Positions 1-9,261 of a DNA stretch of 21,762 nucleotides are shown here, piece after piece. Origin of the DNA: Chrysophaeum taylorii. Lineage: Eukaryota > Sar > Pelagophyceae > Pelagomonadales > Pelagomonadaceae. Made by a program: the position numbers and the translations under genes. The notes below the pieces were generated by a model, which saw only the letters and a list, made by a program, of their open reading frames with translations, ran no database searches and was not told the origin of the DNA. The stretch lies in assembly GCA_029834535.1 (NCBI GenBank), contig JAQMWT010000397.1, forward strand, positions 1 to 21,762, written 5' to 3'. The stretch's first letter is position 1. Each line of letters opens with the position of its first letter.

Positions 1-411
1 AACATAAATAACTACAAGCTTCGTTTCCTTTCGACGTCGTATTCAAACGAAACAACCGCTCTTGCGTGCTGCTGGCCACTTCACTTCATGTGACTTCTGC
101 AGTTCCACCACCATTCTCAGGTGATATCCTCCACCTGGTGGTTCATTCAGATTGCCTTGCCCATTCTAGACATCTCGATGGGGTGTCCTACCCCTTATTA
201 TTCCGTCCGTTGAGAATGCGATGTCTCCCTTACCCTTATTTTTCCTCTTACTACTACGCAAACAATTAGTCCTTTTCCTCTGATTTGCCGCGCAGGCTCA
301 TCAACATATGTCTAGCGACGTCCCCAGGCCTGTAGGATGATGTACCCTTGTTCCTGAACTTAACCTGCCAGAAGATGGTTCTTCCGTGACTTTTTATACT
401 GCACCAGATAT
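1..411. other. No gene recognised
   Basis: This stretch is moderately AT-rich. It holds only a short open frame of 67 codons (66-269) with no recognisable domain. The TTTATAAA-like sequence just before 412 lies downstream of the minus-strand ankyrin gene and could belong to its 3' flank, but I cannot support a specific signal. Confidence 0.4.
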
Positions 412-547
412 TTATAAACCTCCTTTTGATTGTGGGAAAAAAGGTCGAGGCCAGTCATAGCCTTCCATCGGCGCTGGAGGGCACTCCGCTGGTCGCGGCG
501 GGTCGCGTCGTCGAGGAGGGCTGCCGCTTCTTCGGCGGACGTCCCGG

Positions 548-578
<31 letters not shown>

Positions 579-1231
579 ACGGCGGGGATTTGAGGGGTAA
601 TGGTTTCGATGGCACGACCCTCTTCTTTGTCATCACCAACGGTTTTGGGGTCTCGGTGGGGGTAATCGTCGTTTTCGTTCGAGGAGGACGTCTTCTTCTC
701 CGCCGTTCCTTTCGCTCTTTCGCGCGAATCAAATCCTCCACTTCTTCCGATACCCGCATTGGCGCCTTCCGAATGCACAAAAACTCCGTCTCGCGACACG
801 CTTTCGCGCCGCGCTGCAACAACAGCCTCGCTAGATCCAGATTTCCCCCAACGAGATCGAGGGAGCGTGGCCGGCCTTGTCGACGTGATTGACGTCCGCG
901 CCGTTATCCAGAAGAAACTCGACCAGCTCAAGCCTTGCCCGCGGGCCGCACGCGGTCGACAGCGACGACTGGCCGAGCTCGTTGACATGCTGCGGATCCG
1001 CGCCGGCGCGGACAAGCATCTTGCAGAGGCGGAGATTGCGCCTGCGAACGGCATAATGCAGAGGCGTATTCTTGAAATCGTTCGAGTTTCCGATGCGCGG
1101 GTCTCCCCTTGGCTCAGCAGCCCGTGGATCTCGATCAATCCCCCAGTCCGACACTCCTCGTACAGGGACACGCCGTCGCTGTACGGCGGCCCATACTTCG
1201 CAAACAAGTACGAATCTAATATATCCATCAT
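412..1231 (-). pseudogene. Ankyrin-repeat protein gene, interrupted by two single-base frameshifts
   Basis: Read on the minus strand from the ATG at 1231-1229 (MMDILDSYLFAKYG...), the gene encodes about 270 residues with roughly four ankyrin repeats. Clear repeat cores are TPLHYAVRRRNLRLCKMLVR, LVEFLLDNGADVNHVD and LARLLLQRGAKAC. Such repeats usually mediate protein-protein binding; no partner is evident. The tail after the repeats is basic and then Ser/Pro/Arg-rich, with a poly-Ser run encoded by a triplet repeat. The reading frame changes twice: near a C run on the plus strand at 1105-1108, and near GGG at 861-863. In both places one extra G/C base would continue the repeat pattern across the break. 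The shifts may therefore be consensus errors in homopolymers, or true lesions of a recent pseudogene. The family call is firm; the state of the gene is not. The TTG upstream of the ATG is not needed as a start. Confidence 0.8.
548..582. repeat. GAC/GTC trinucleotide repeat coding for poly-Ser
   Basis: This is a near-perfect run of GAC triplets on the plus strand. In the minus-strand ankyrin gene it reads as a poly-serine stretch in the C-terminal tail, so its length probably varies by slippage in steps that keep the frame. Confidence 0.75.
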
Positions 1232-1278
1232 TCTTTCCAACGGACCGCTGACTATTTCGACTACTACGAAAGGCTAAC

Positions 1279-1300
1279 CTCAAAGCTTAGATTGGCGGGG
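1279..1300 (+). repeat. Short stray copy of a motif found in the Helitron-linked repeat region
   Basis: The segment containing CTTAGATTGGCGGGG, just upstream of the ankyrin gene, closely matches the CAAAGC...CTTAGATTGGCGGAGG motif near 8055, 9090 and 9420 in the minisatellite region. The match is short and the surrounding sequence does not align by eye. It may mark an old insertion of the same repeat family or be chance. Confidence 0.35.
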
Positions 1301-1524
1301 CTGAGACCATGAATGGAGCGTGGGTAAGGGGTGGGGGGTCTAGCCTAACCGTCCAGGCGCCGGGGGTGCAGAGAACTGGCGGCGGCCGAGAGACAGACAG
1401 ACAGACGTAGGGGCAACAAGCTGGCGTTTCTGTGCGTCTTGGCGCTCCCTGAAGTGCGCCTGTGCGCAATGCCGCTGCCGGAGGGCTGCACCGCCTTCGA
1501 CACCGCTGGAAGGAGACGGCCCGC

Positions 1525-2788
1525 TCACGGTGGTGCACCGTGATGGAGAGACGTCGGCAGAGGCGCGTTGTCTGAGCCGCCGTGGCTGCCGCGAGGAAGG
1601 GAATGGGATGGGGATGGATGGATGGGACGGATGGACGGGATGGGATGGGAAGGGAGGAGCACCTCCATGAGGCCGGTGTTGATGCCAATTTGACGGGCAA
1701 CACGGTGGAGAAGACCATGTAGATTGTCACTACCCTCCGCGAAATTACCAACTACAAACCCCGGCAAGCACTCGGGGTCCAAACTCCGAGAGGCGCTCCC
1801 CGCGAGGCTGCCGCAGAATTTCCTGTCCGCGTACGCAGCGCTGCGCGACCTATTCGCGTTGGATGTCGTTGGCCCGTTGCTCGTCGACCGGGCTCGGGGG
1901 TGCTGCCATAATTCGCGGCGGCGATCGATATTAGTGGTCGGATACCAAGACGATCGTTTTTTTGCCCTCGGCGGAGACCGCCCGAGTAGGCGTCGTTCCC
2001 GGTGGCTCCGCGATTGAAAAGTCAGGAACGGGCCTCGACGCGGACTCGAAAGAACGGAAAGCACGCCGGGCGAGGGGTTGGCAACGCAATTCCAGAACAA
2101 CAAGCCCGAGGGCTCGACCGTGTGCCGGACGCCCCCTTCGCGCATACGAGACCACTCAACACGCAAAGCATCGAGTCGTCGTGCATACGCAGGACCGAGC
2201 TGCGGTTGACCGAGCGCGATTGTCCGCGAGCAAGACGTTGCCGTACGGGTCGTCGAGAACCCGCTGGGTGTCTGTCGCCAAGAATGCCACGCCCCGGACA
2301 GCGGTACGCAGGCCGGCGACGGCACCCCGAAGAGAAGTTGCCACAACGACTTCCGGCGGGAAGTCGCTGGTCGAGAATATGCCTAATCTCGGGCACGAAG
2401 GTCCACCTCGAAGCGCTCGACGCCAAGAGCCTCGCGTTGTCTCGCCACGACCCGCTGCACCTTCCCGTACGTACGGGGCTCCGGCCGATATGTCAATGCC
2501 CGCGCATTGTACTACTGGAGCGGCCAATGGGCCCTCGTCAGGCCTCCCGGCATTAGGCTGCAAACGGCTCCAAGCGCCACAGAAGAAAAGAAAAGAAAAG
2601 GCGAGCAAGGACGTTGGTTGGGACGCCGCAAGGGGCGAGCTCATGTTGGCTTTGTCGTCAAAAGAGCTACGCCCCAGCAAGGGCGCGAACGCAGAAGCCG
2701 CGCACTGTGCCGCCCATTCCCGGAGAGCGGCTGAGCATGCGGGGAGGACCGGGATAGTGACTCTACTGAAAGCCGCCGCGAGACTCAC
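1525..2788 (-). other. Unrecognised, possibly decayed coding stretch
   Basis: Several minus-strand frames stay open over this GC-rich stretch (2788-2156, 2346-1525, 2155-1931). Protein-like text appears to jump between frames, for example QRVVARQREALGVERFEV near 2410-2460 and VAFLATDTQRVLDDPYGNVL near 2230-2290. I do not recognise a family. It could be a frameshifted host gene, or merely stop-poor GC-rich DNA, since open frames of similar length also occur on the plus strand. Confidence 0.25.
1596..1656. repeat. GGGAT/GGAT low-complexity tract
   Basis: This is a purine-rich imperfect repeat of GGGATG and GGATG units. It has no coding interpretation that I trust; it appears as a His/Pro/Ser-rich tail in the overlapping minus-strand frame. 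Confidence 0.7.
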
Positions 2789-3769
2789 ACGAGACGCAAA
2801 TCTATGGGGCCGAAGAAGAAAACGACCATGCTGCGTGAATCCAAGCGCGCCTTTCTTGTTCTTACTACCTCTCGTTGCTGTGATTTAGATGACAGAACTG
2901 TATGTTGTGGGATCCGGGACGTGAATGACATTGGATATACACCCTTTTTTCCCTGGAAACCACCGCCAAACCCAACTACGGACATGGATGCATGCTCGTT
3001 CGTGATTGTTTACCCCACCAACTCGACCATGTCCTCGTGGGCCGTCTGGATCGCTTTTGGATGCAGGTGTCGCATTACCGATTCTTATCAGCGCTCGAGT
3101 GCATCGCTCGATTTTTGCAGATGCGACTGACTTTTTCGCCGAACAATGGACGAAAAAGCCAGTCTTCGCTGTTCAAAAGCTGACCCGTGCGGCCAGGAAT
3201 TGGTCGCGCCGTGCACGCGCAACCACGCGGGCTCCGCGTGCACCCAAAGGTGGAAACAGCGGCGCGAGTGACGGCTTCTGCCTCTGCTGAACCGCACGAC
3301 TCGGCTGCTTTCGGAATATTCACGGCAGCAGCATCCTCGGCGCGCCGGTTGCTCCTCACTCCTCGGTGAGAGTTGCTCGCGAAGGGCGTGGTACAGTTAA
3401 ACGAACGCTCGATCTGCTGCTCTATGATGACGCGTGACGGGCTGGGGATCGTGAGGTGGCACGAAGCGATATACGGGGAGATGGTCGGGCGTCTTAAGAG
3501 CGGCGGATTGTGCAAGGATAGGTCGTCACGCCTGACACTCCTGCGCACAAGCCGGATGGTGCGCCCTGTTCGACACCGCAGGAGGAAAATGCCGAAGCGT
3601 TCACGTTTTGCGAAGATTTGTCACCGCCAGGACGCTAGGGTCATTGAGGATATAGATCAGCGGCCAATCCGTGATGATGAACTTGGTGCTGTACCGTCAG
3701 ATGACGGACGAGATTCGTCATGCCGTGGGGCGGCGGCAGCCCAATCTTCGAGCTCCAGGAGCATCGGGC
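2789..3769. other. No gene recognised
   Basis: Only short, mutually overlapping open frames are present on both strands, and none shows a recognisable domain. Part of it, especially the end nearest the LINE relic, may be unrecognisable LINE sequence. Confidence 0.35.
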
Positions 3770-4720
3770 GTTCGATATGGTGGCTGGTCGTCAGAGCAAG
3801 TTTAGGATCCTCAGAACAGTAGTGCATGATATAGGGCGGAAGCACGGAATATATATCAACCTTCTTGGTATGTATTTAGCCGAAGAATACGAGGTGACCT
3901 TCTTTCTTTCGCCCTACCTATCGCGGCGCGTGATGATCCTCCGAGGTTTTTTTTGCTCGCTCGAAGATTGTCTTGAACATCATCATACGTCTCGGTGTCA
4001 TGTCGGCCGCGCTCGAACACGAATTGCAAAGGGACATTCGGGCGGAACGGGGAACTGCCGACGACGTTCAGCCGGAAGATGGCATTGTGATCACGGAATG
4101 GAATTCGTGGGTTCTATTCGTTTGTAATATCGAAACGTAGCAAAACGCCTCATGATACGCGTTCTGTATACAAGTGCCGTTTCCCGTCTCCGGCGCTACC
4201 GCCTCGACTCCATCATCGGCGTTAAGCAGGGTGATGTCCTGGTCTTTTTACGGAGGCGGCCTTGACCATTTCATGACGACGACGACGGCGGCGTGAAGGA
4301 TCGGAAACCACGTTTTCAAGACGAAGCACGATGATGTACTCACGTCGCTACAACGCGAAAAACGCGGCACGGAGGAAGTCGAAGAGTCACGTTGGGGTAT
4401 GGAAGTCCACGCGGGTGACCGCCAAGCAAAGAGTCGAAATCCGAGATATTGTTTGTCGCCAAGCCAGGCATTCTTCACAATGACCCGACAACCTACGATG
4501 GGGCCGACGGCCTCCGACATACCCCTTCGCGGTGCGGAATCATGGTGCCTAACCCAGGTTGTCTACTTCTACGATGCTGCTTTCACGCGCAGTGTGCGCG
4601 CGCGATCGATGTGCCGCGTTACTGTACGTCGCCAGCGTCATATCAAAACTTCGAACCATCTTCCCCAGCGCCTCGGCCTGGAGACTATCGACATCTACAT
4701 TTCGTGCCGACAACTTAACG
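3770..4720 (+). pseudogene. LINE (non-LTR retrotransposon) reverse-transcriptase relic
   Basis: Scattered plus-strand peptides in changing frames follow the order of a LINE ORF2 reverse transcriptase. They are LRTVVHDIGRKHGIYINLL near 3812-3868, NIIIRL near 3977, LDSIIGVKQGDVL near 4203-4241 (the GVKQGD box), GMEVHAGDRQAKSRN near 4396-4440 (also in other LINEs downstream of the catalytic box), YNDPTTYDGAD-like text near 4470-4510, and QRLGLETIDIYISCRQL at 4666-4716 (the segment that precedes RWLGHV in this group). The catalytic YxDD box, expected between the GVKQGD and MEVHAG segments, is not seen, and the region between TYDGAD and QRLGLE is much shorter than usual. The copy is therefore frameshifted, internally deleted and inactive. 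Family matches come from memory of LINE proteins, not from a search. Confidence 0.65.
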
Positions 4721-5001
4721 TTCTTACAACGAACGACCTGGTTCTACTCCCTCGCTCAAAACCGTGATGTTGCGACAAGAAATCATCTCGTCCTCCCTTT
4801 CTACCTCCCCATCTCATCGCCCGGTGACTCTAATCCCGCGCGCCATGGCATGATTATTGGGCTGGCCTCTAGTTAGTGGTTCGTGTTATTAAACAACCTG
4901 CTCGATTACGTCTGCGAGCAAAAAAGGCCGTGGCGTATATTTAAGGAGGAGAAGAGCACGTCCAGAATTAGTACATCTTGGAGAAGTTTTTGTGCCGACA
5001 T
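4721..5001. other. Intergenic; possible core promoter for the next ORF
   Basis: No coding region is recognised. A TATATTTAAG stretch near 4936 lies about 65 bases before the ATG at 5002 and could act as a TATA-like element, but nothing else supports promoter activity. Confidence 0.25.
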
Positions 5002-5445
5002 ATGACGAAACAGGCGACCCTCAGTCTACTGACACAAAATAGGAAAAACTTAAAAGATTCTCAAAAAATGTTTACGAGCGAGCGACGCGCGGGAGATAAC
5101 AATTTGACAGCGTTGATTGACTACTGGCAAACACAATTCTCCTTTAATTCTGTCTCTTCAAGTAAGAAATTCTTGCAGAACGAACATATGTGCAATCTGC
5201 ACCGCCGTGCGCCCCACAACTTCCGCGACAAACAGCGACGTGTCGAAAAACGTCTTTGCAGCCAGAGCTGCCCCAAGTGGGGAGCAGCCAACACGTTGAT
5301 GATACCTTCGACTCGCACTGCAAGCAATATTTTTGAACTTCATCGTACGTCGTGGGTCCTTTTGTTTCTGATTGTGATGTTCAATGTTCGCGTGCGAAGC
5401 TTTTTCATTTATGGACGTTGGGGTGGTGTATTCATTAACAAATAA
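5002..5445 (+). CDS. Hypothetical protein, unrecognised
   Basis: This frame is open for 148 codons from ATG 5002 (MTKQATLSLLTQNRKNLKDS...) and stops at 5445. That is longer than expected by chance in this less GC-rich part of the window. It extends upstream only to a TTG at 4978. The C terminus contains a hydrophobic patch (WVLLFLIVMFNV). A 102-codon frame overlaps it on the minus strand (5466-5158), so the coding strand is uncertain. I recognise no domain. It may be a small host gene, an exon, or a transposon fragment between the LINE and hAT relics. Confidence 0.25.
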   Translation: MTKQATLSLLTQNRKNLKDSQKMFTSERRAGDNNLTALIDYWQTQFSFNSVSSSKKFLQNEHMCNLHRRAPHNFRDKQRRVEKRLCSQSCPKWGAANTLMIPSTRTASNIFELHRTSWVLLFLIVMFNVRVRSFFIYGRWGGVFINK

Positions 5446-6198
5446 CTCGTGGTGTAATAACTGCATAGCGAGTCCGCGTCAGTAAATCGCTGACTCTCTT
5501 GCGGTCCGCGTCTGAAAAAACGCCGTGGTGATTCTTTCGTTTCGGGCGATGCGCCGGCCTATAGCAAACGCAACGCTCCTGCTGACTACTGGAAGTTTAA
5601 AGCGAAGAAATAGCGTTTCTGGCGCGAGTCGATGTCGTTTGAAGTGGGCATATCATAGGCACTCGTAGTAGGGTTGCTGCAGCAGTATCAAAGTTCGTTC
5701 AACGCACGAAGCGACCCTACGCAGCACGGAACGGTCGGCATCACGCGACAACAACACTGAACAACGTAAGGGTCATCACTTATTGTACCGAACGATCGCG
5801 CGCCAACGGGGTACCACGCGTCGATCAGTTGATCGTGGTATTTGCAGCGTCCGCGCGTGTCAACACCCGAGTAATAAAATTATCTGGGCGCACTCCTTAC
5901 TTCAAATCATCAATGCTGCCACGAAACGTCCAATCTGTTTATTTTAAGGCGCGCGCGCGATATCTTGGGACATCAGAGCGCGCTTAGAAACAGCAGAATA
6001 TTGTCGTCTCTCTTTGAACAGTACCCATTCTCGCAGAGAAGTCATCTTTGTGATTGCCGCGAATTGGAGAGTCTTTCTTCTTCGAGCTTCGTTGATCCAC
6101 CTCTTGATCTCTTCAAGCATCAAACCTCGTTTTGTCGACGGATCGTTGTTTTTGCGTTCGTAAAAAAAAAATTTCCCTGATTTCTTTACTTTCCCTGT
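5446..6198. other. No gene recognised
   Basis: This stretch has mixed composition, with a GCGCGCGCGCG run at about 5950 and a 71-codon open frame (5965-6180) with no domain. The end is T-rich and resembles the AT-rich subterminal DNA on the far side of the hAT relic. Confidence 0.35.
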
Positions 6199-6212
6199 TT
6201 TACATTACTTTA
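6199..6212. repeat. Left copy of 14-bp direct repeat flanking the hAT relic
   Basis: TTTACATTACTTTA occurs here and again at 7088-7101, bracketing the hAT relic. It is longer than the 8-bp target duplication usual for hAT elements, so it may be a subterminal repeat rather than a target-site duplication. Confidence 0.5.
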
Positions 6213-6238
6213 CTGTCGTGCCAACGCCGATTTAGACG

Positions 6239-6960
6239 ATGTCTGCGTTACGGACCCCGCATGCAACGGCCAGGCCGGGTCCTGAAGCGGAGCAGTCGCC
6301 GCCGGTGGTGTGTCACAACGTGGAGGATGAGAGCGAGGGTGATGCTGATGACGACGGTGAGGAGGAGGAGGAGGAGGACGGCAACGCCTTTCTGGTGCCC
6401 AGGGACCAGTACGGCGACAACCCACCACGAATTTAAGGGGGCAACGTCAATTCCTCTGCTAGAGGACCAGCAGCAGCAAACTGGGGATTCAATTCGGAGG
6501 GAGCGACGCCGGAGTTAGTTCAATGTGGAGTTCGAACGCGTCTTCGTGAACTGGGTCCAGCACGCTCGCAGTACTGATTGGCCCACGCAGTTTCCTGACG
6601 ACCTCTCGGAGAAATGTCTCCTAAACCATCAGGATCCCCAAGCTCCTGGACCTGATGATGGCTCAACGTCGGCAAGCTCTACGCGTGAATCGAAGGCAAC
6701 CACCTTCCGGACATGGTGCGATGTTCGAAGGGCAGTATCGGTGCGCTGCCTGCTGAGAGCTTCTGCGAGCGCATCATCTCAGTTGCCAACATCGTTATGA
6801 CCGAGGGCGACGTGGAGCTTGCTTGTGTTCACCCTGCGCACGAACAAGGAATTTATTAAGTGGGCTCGAAACATGTACGGCCACATGGATCCTCAAGAAG
6901 TTGTTCAAGTCTGAGATCATTCCCCTTCGACGAAAACTTCGAAGAAGACGACGACGACGA
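6239..6960 (+). pseudogene. hAT-family transposase relic, internally deleted
   Basis: The first part, an open frame from ATG 6239 to 6436, encodes an acidic N-terminal leader (MSALRTPHATARPGPE...) with a Glu/Asp run. Protein text then resumes in other frames. A segment from 6668 (VGKLYA, then a stop, then IEGNHLPDMVRCSKGSIGALP) leads into ESFCERIISVANIVMTEGD at about 6752-6811. This resembles the C-terminal dimerisation domain of hAT transposases, which has the form IPAES..ERxFSxAxxVxT. After another shift, TLRTNKEFIKWARNMYGHM (about 6828-6884) gives the usual L.xN.EF end. An acidic tail follows. The BED finger and the DDE catalytic core, about 400 residues, are missing. This is a dead remnant. 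The family assignment rests on motif recognition. Confidence 0.6.
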
Positions 6961-7087
6961 TTAGTCCACCAAAATAACCACCAAAACTTATTCCAGTCGC
7001 TCTTGACGCAGCTGTTGTTTGTGTAAGGCACGAGGTTGGCACTGGAATCGTAGCGATGCACCAAACTAATTTTCAGCACGAGCAGCC

Positions 7088-7101
7088 TTTACATTACTTT
7101 A
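7088..7101. repeat. Right copy of 14-bp direct repeat flanking the hAT relic
   Basis: This is identical to TTTACATTACTTTA at 6199-6212, in the same orientation. Related CTTTACTTTACGTATTACTTTA-like sequence follows within 60 bases, which favours a subterminal repeat cluster. Confidence 0.5.
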
Positions 7102-7200
7102 ACGACACCCCGTTGTTGTATATTGCCCGATCTTTACTTTACGTATTACTTTATTCAAAAAGTGTGTAATGTACTGTGTCCTAACTACTAATCGACAGAT

Positions 7201-7203
7201 GTT

Positions 7204-7234
<31 letters not shown>

Positions 7235-7243
7235 TTGTTTGTC
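7201..7243. repeat. GTCT/GTTT tetranucleotide microsatellite
   Basis: A run of GTCT units shifts to GTTT. The matching run in copy B (8243-8286) is dominated by GTTT instead, so the array has changed composition since the duplication. Confidence 0.85.
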
Positions 7244-7309
7244 CCTCGATTTAGGGTAAGGATCAGGTAGGCGCGAGAGTAAGGATCAGGTAGGCGCGAG
7301 AGCCAGACA

Positions 7310-7899
7310 GTGATCCTCCAAGCCGTCTACGGCGACCTCGCAGACTATTTCCACGACCCGCGGCGGCTCTTTCAGCGCGCCATTCTCACGCCCCGTCGAA
7401 ACGATGTTGTCGATGCTGACAACGCGCGCATGACCGCGGCCTTTTTCCCGGAGACGAGGCGTCGGAGTTCTTTTCGGCTGACTAGGTTGGGTCGGAAGAC
7501 GACGCCTCGCTCTTTACAGTCGAGTTTTCAACTCCCTGACAACCAACGGCATGCTGACTTTGATCGCGAGCTTAAAGTCTTCGCAACCTCGACCCGTCGC
7601 ACGGCCACTGCAACGGTACCAGATACATGATCGATCGTGTCGTTGTCACCGAGGCTCCTCCAACCTGTATCCCTTAAGGCCCGCCGACGCCAAACGATCA
7701 ACAAGAGCCAGGGCCAGACGCCCCGCGAGGTCGGCGTCCTCTTGCCCAAGCCCGTCTTCTGCCACGTCCAGCTCTACGTGGCTCTCTGTCGATCGGCAAC
7801 CCCGAGGATATCCTCCTCTGGGTCGACGACTCCACCCTACCCCACACGTGCTGCGCAATACCGATAAGCCCCCTCCCGGCGTCTACACGCGCACCGTAG
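7310..7899 (+). pseudogene. Helitron helicase C-terminal fragment, copy A
   Basis: The fragment matches the last part of a Helitron Pif1-like SF1 helicase. It opens with VYGDLADYFHDPRRLFQRAI followed by LTPRRNDV (compare FxxRAILTPxNxxV). It then gives, in shifted frames, SAD(stop)VGSEDDASLFTVEF, NSLTTNGM, LRNLDPSHGHCNGTRYM, then TINKSQGQTPREVGVLLP and VFCHVQLYVALCR, and ends GNPEDILLWVDDSTLP...STRAP with TAG at 7897-7899. The full enzyme unwinds DNA during rolling-circle transposition. Here several frameshifts and an in-frame stop break it, and the motif VI region has a Val where Gly is usual (CHGQLYVALSR) and a Cys where Ser is usual. The ATPase Walker motifs are absent. It lies in the same orientation as the Helitron array downstream. 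Confidence 0.85.
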
Positions 7900-8220
7900 G
7901 TGAACTTACTGGGACCAGGTGAACTTACTGGGGTTGAGATTGGGACTAGGTGAACTGAGTGACCAGTTGAGACTGGGACCAGGTGAACTTACTGGGGTTT
8001 TTAGAGTAAGGGTTTTAGAGTAAACTCAAAGGTTGGCGGCGCGTGCGGATCAAAGCAGCTTAGATTGGCGGAGGCGAGAGCGACGAGCTCAAGGGAGTTG
8101 GTGTGAGCTAGGTGAACTTACTGACCAGGTAACTAACTAAACTTATACGAAACTTACTGGGACCAGGTGAAATTACTAGGGTTAGAGATTGGGAGTAGGT
8201 GAACTTACTGGCCTGCACTT
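7898..8220. repeat. Degenerate minisatellite after helicase copy A
   Basis: Imperfect units of AGGTGAACTTACTGGGACC (about 19 bp) alternate with GGGGTTAGAGATTGGGACT spacers. They are interrupted by a block holding AGAGTAAACTCAAAGG and CTTAGATTGGCGGAGG. No coding potential is seen. Confidence 0.8.
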
Positions 8221-9261
8221 GTCCTAACTACTAATCGACAGATGTTTGTCTGTCTGTTTGTTTGTTTGTTTGTTTGTCTGTTTGTCCCTCGATTTAGGGT
8301 AAGGATCAGGTAGGCGCGAGAGTAAGGATCAGGTAGGCGCGAGAGCCAGACAGTGATCCTCCAAGCCGTCTACGGCGACCTCGCAGACTATTTCCACGAC
8401 CCGCGGCGGCTCTTTCAGCGCGCCATTCTCACGCCCCGTCGAAACGATGTTGTCGATGCTGACAACGCGCGCATGACCGCGGCCTTTTTCCCGGAGACGA
8501 GGCGTCGGAGTTCTTTTCGGCCGACTAGGTTGGGTCGGAAGACGACGCCTCGCTCTTTACAGTCGAGTTTTCAACTCCCTGACAACCAACGGCATGCTGA
8601 CTTTGATCGCGAGCTTAAAGTCTTCGCAACCTCGACCCGTCGCACGGCCACTGCAACGGTACCAGATACATGATCGATCGTGTCGTTGTCACCGAGGCTC
8701 CTCCAACCTGTATCCCTTAAGGCCCGCCGACGCCAAACGATCAACAAGAGCCAGGGCCAGACGCCCCGCGAGGTCGGCGTCCTCTTGCCCAAGCCCGTCT
8801 TCTGCCACGTCCAGCTCTACGTGGCTCTCTGTCGATCGGCAACCCCGAGGATATCCTCTTCTGAGTCGACGACTCCACCCTACCCCACACGTGCTGCGCA
8901 ATACCGATAAGCCCCCTCCCGGCGTCTACACGCGCACTGTAGGTGAACTTACTGGGACCAGGTGAACTTACTGGGGTTTGAGATTGGGACTAGGTGAATT
9001 AGTGACCAGGTGAACTTACTGGGACCAGGTGAACTTACGGGCGTTTTAGAGTAAACTCAAAGGTTAGCGGCGTGTGCGGATCTAGGCAGCTTAGATTGGC
9101 GGAGGCGAGAGCGACGAGCTCGAAGGAGTGGGGTGAGGGTGTGAGCACGAGTGGGCTTACGCCGAACTTACTGGGGTTAGAGATTGGGACTAGGTGAACT
9201 TACTGGGGTGAACTTGCTGGGGTTAGAGATTGGGACTAGGTGAACTTACTGGCCTGCACTT
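8221..9261. repeat. Tandem duplication, copy B (about 1041 bp)
   Basis: This is a direct repeat of 7178-8220, offset by 1043 bp. It shares the 23-bp doublet, the broken helicase and its lesions, and ends with the same TTACTGGCCTGCACTT at 9246-9261. Small differences in the microsatellite and minisatellite parts account for the length change. Confidence 0.9.
8353..8942 (+). pseudogene. Helitron helicase C-terminal fragment, copy B
   Basis: This copy is nearly identical to the fragment at 7310-7899 and carries the same frameshifts, the same stop after SAD and the same V and C substitutions in VFCHVQLYVALCR. It was therefore already broken when duplicated. Copy-specific changes include one base near 8522, two near 8860 (CTTCTGAGTCG for CCTCTGGGTCG, which adds a stop to the WVDD segment), and one near the terminal TAG (8940-8942). 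Confidence 0.85.

Larger units (their letters stand above)
7178..8220. repeat. Tandem duplication, copy A (1043 bp)
   Basis: It begins GTCCTAACTACTAATCGAC and ends TTACTGGCCTGCACTT; the next block starts with the same sequence at 8221. It contains, in order, a GTCT/GTTT microsatellite, two copies of a 23-bp repeat (7256-7278 and 7279-7301), a broken Helitron helicase end, and minisatellite units. The coding part differs from copy B by only a few substitutions, so the duplication is recent. Confidence 0.9.

Noticed and set aside
5460..5520. tRNA-like segment
   Set aside because: No cloverleaf with acceptor and anticodon stems could be drawn from the sequence.
7178..7200. TCCTAACTACTAATC as a second Helitron 5' end
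   Set aside because: It begins with TC and marks the start of both tandem copies, but no CTRR end precedes it at 8221 and it does not resemble the 5' ends of units 1-5.
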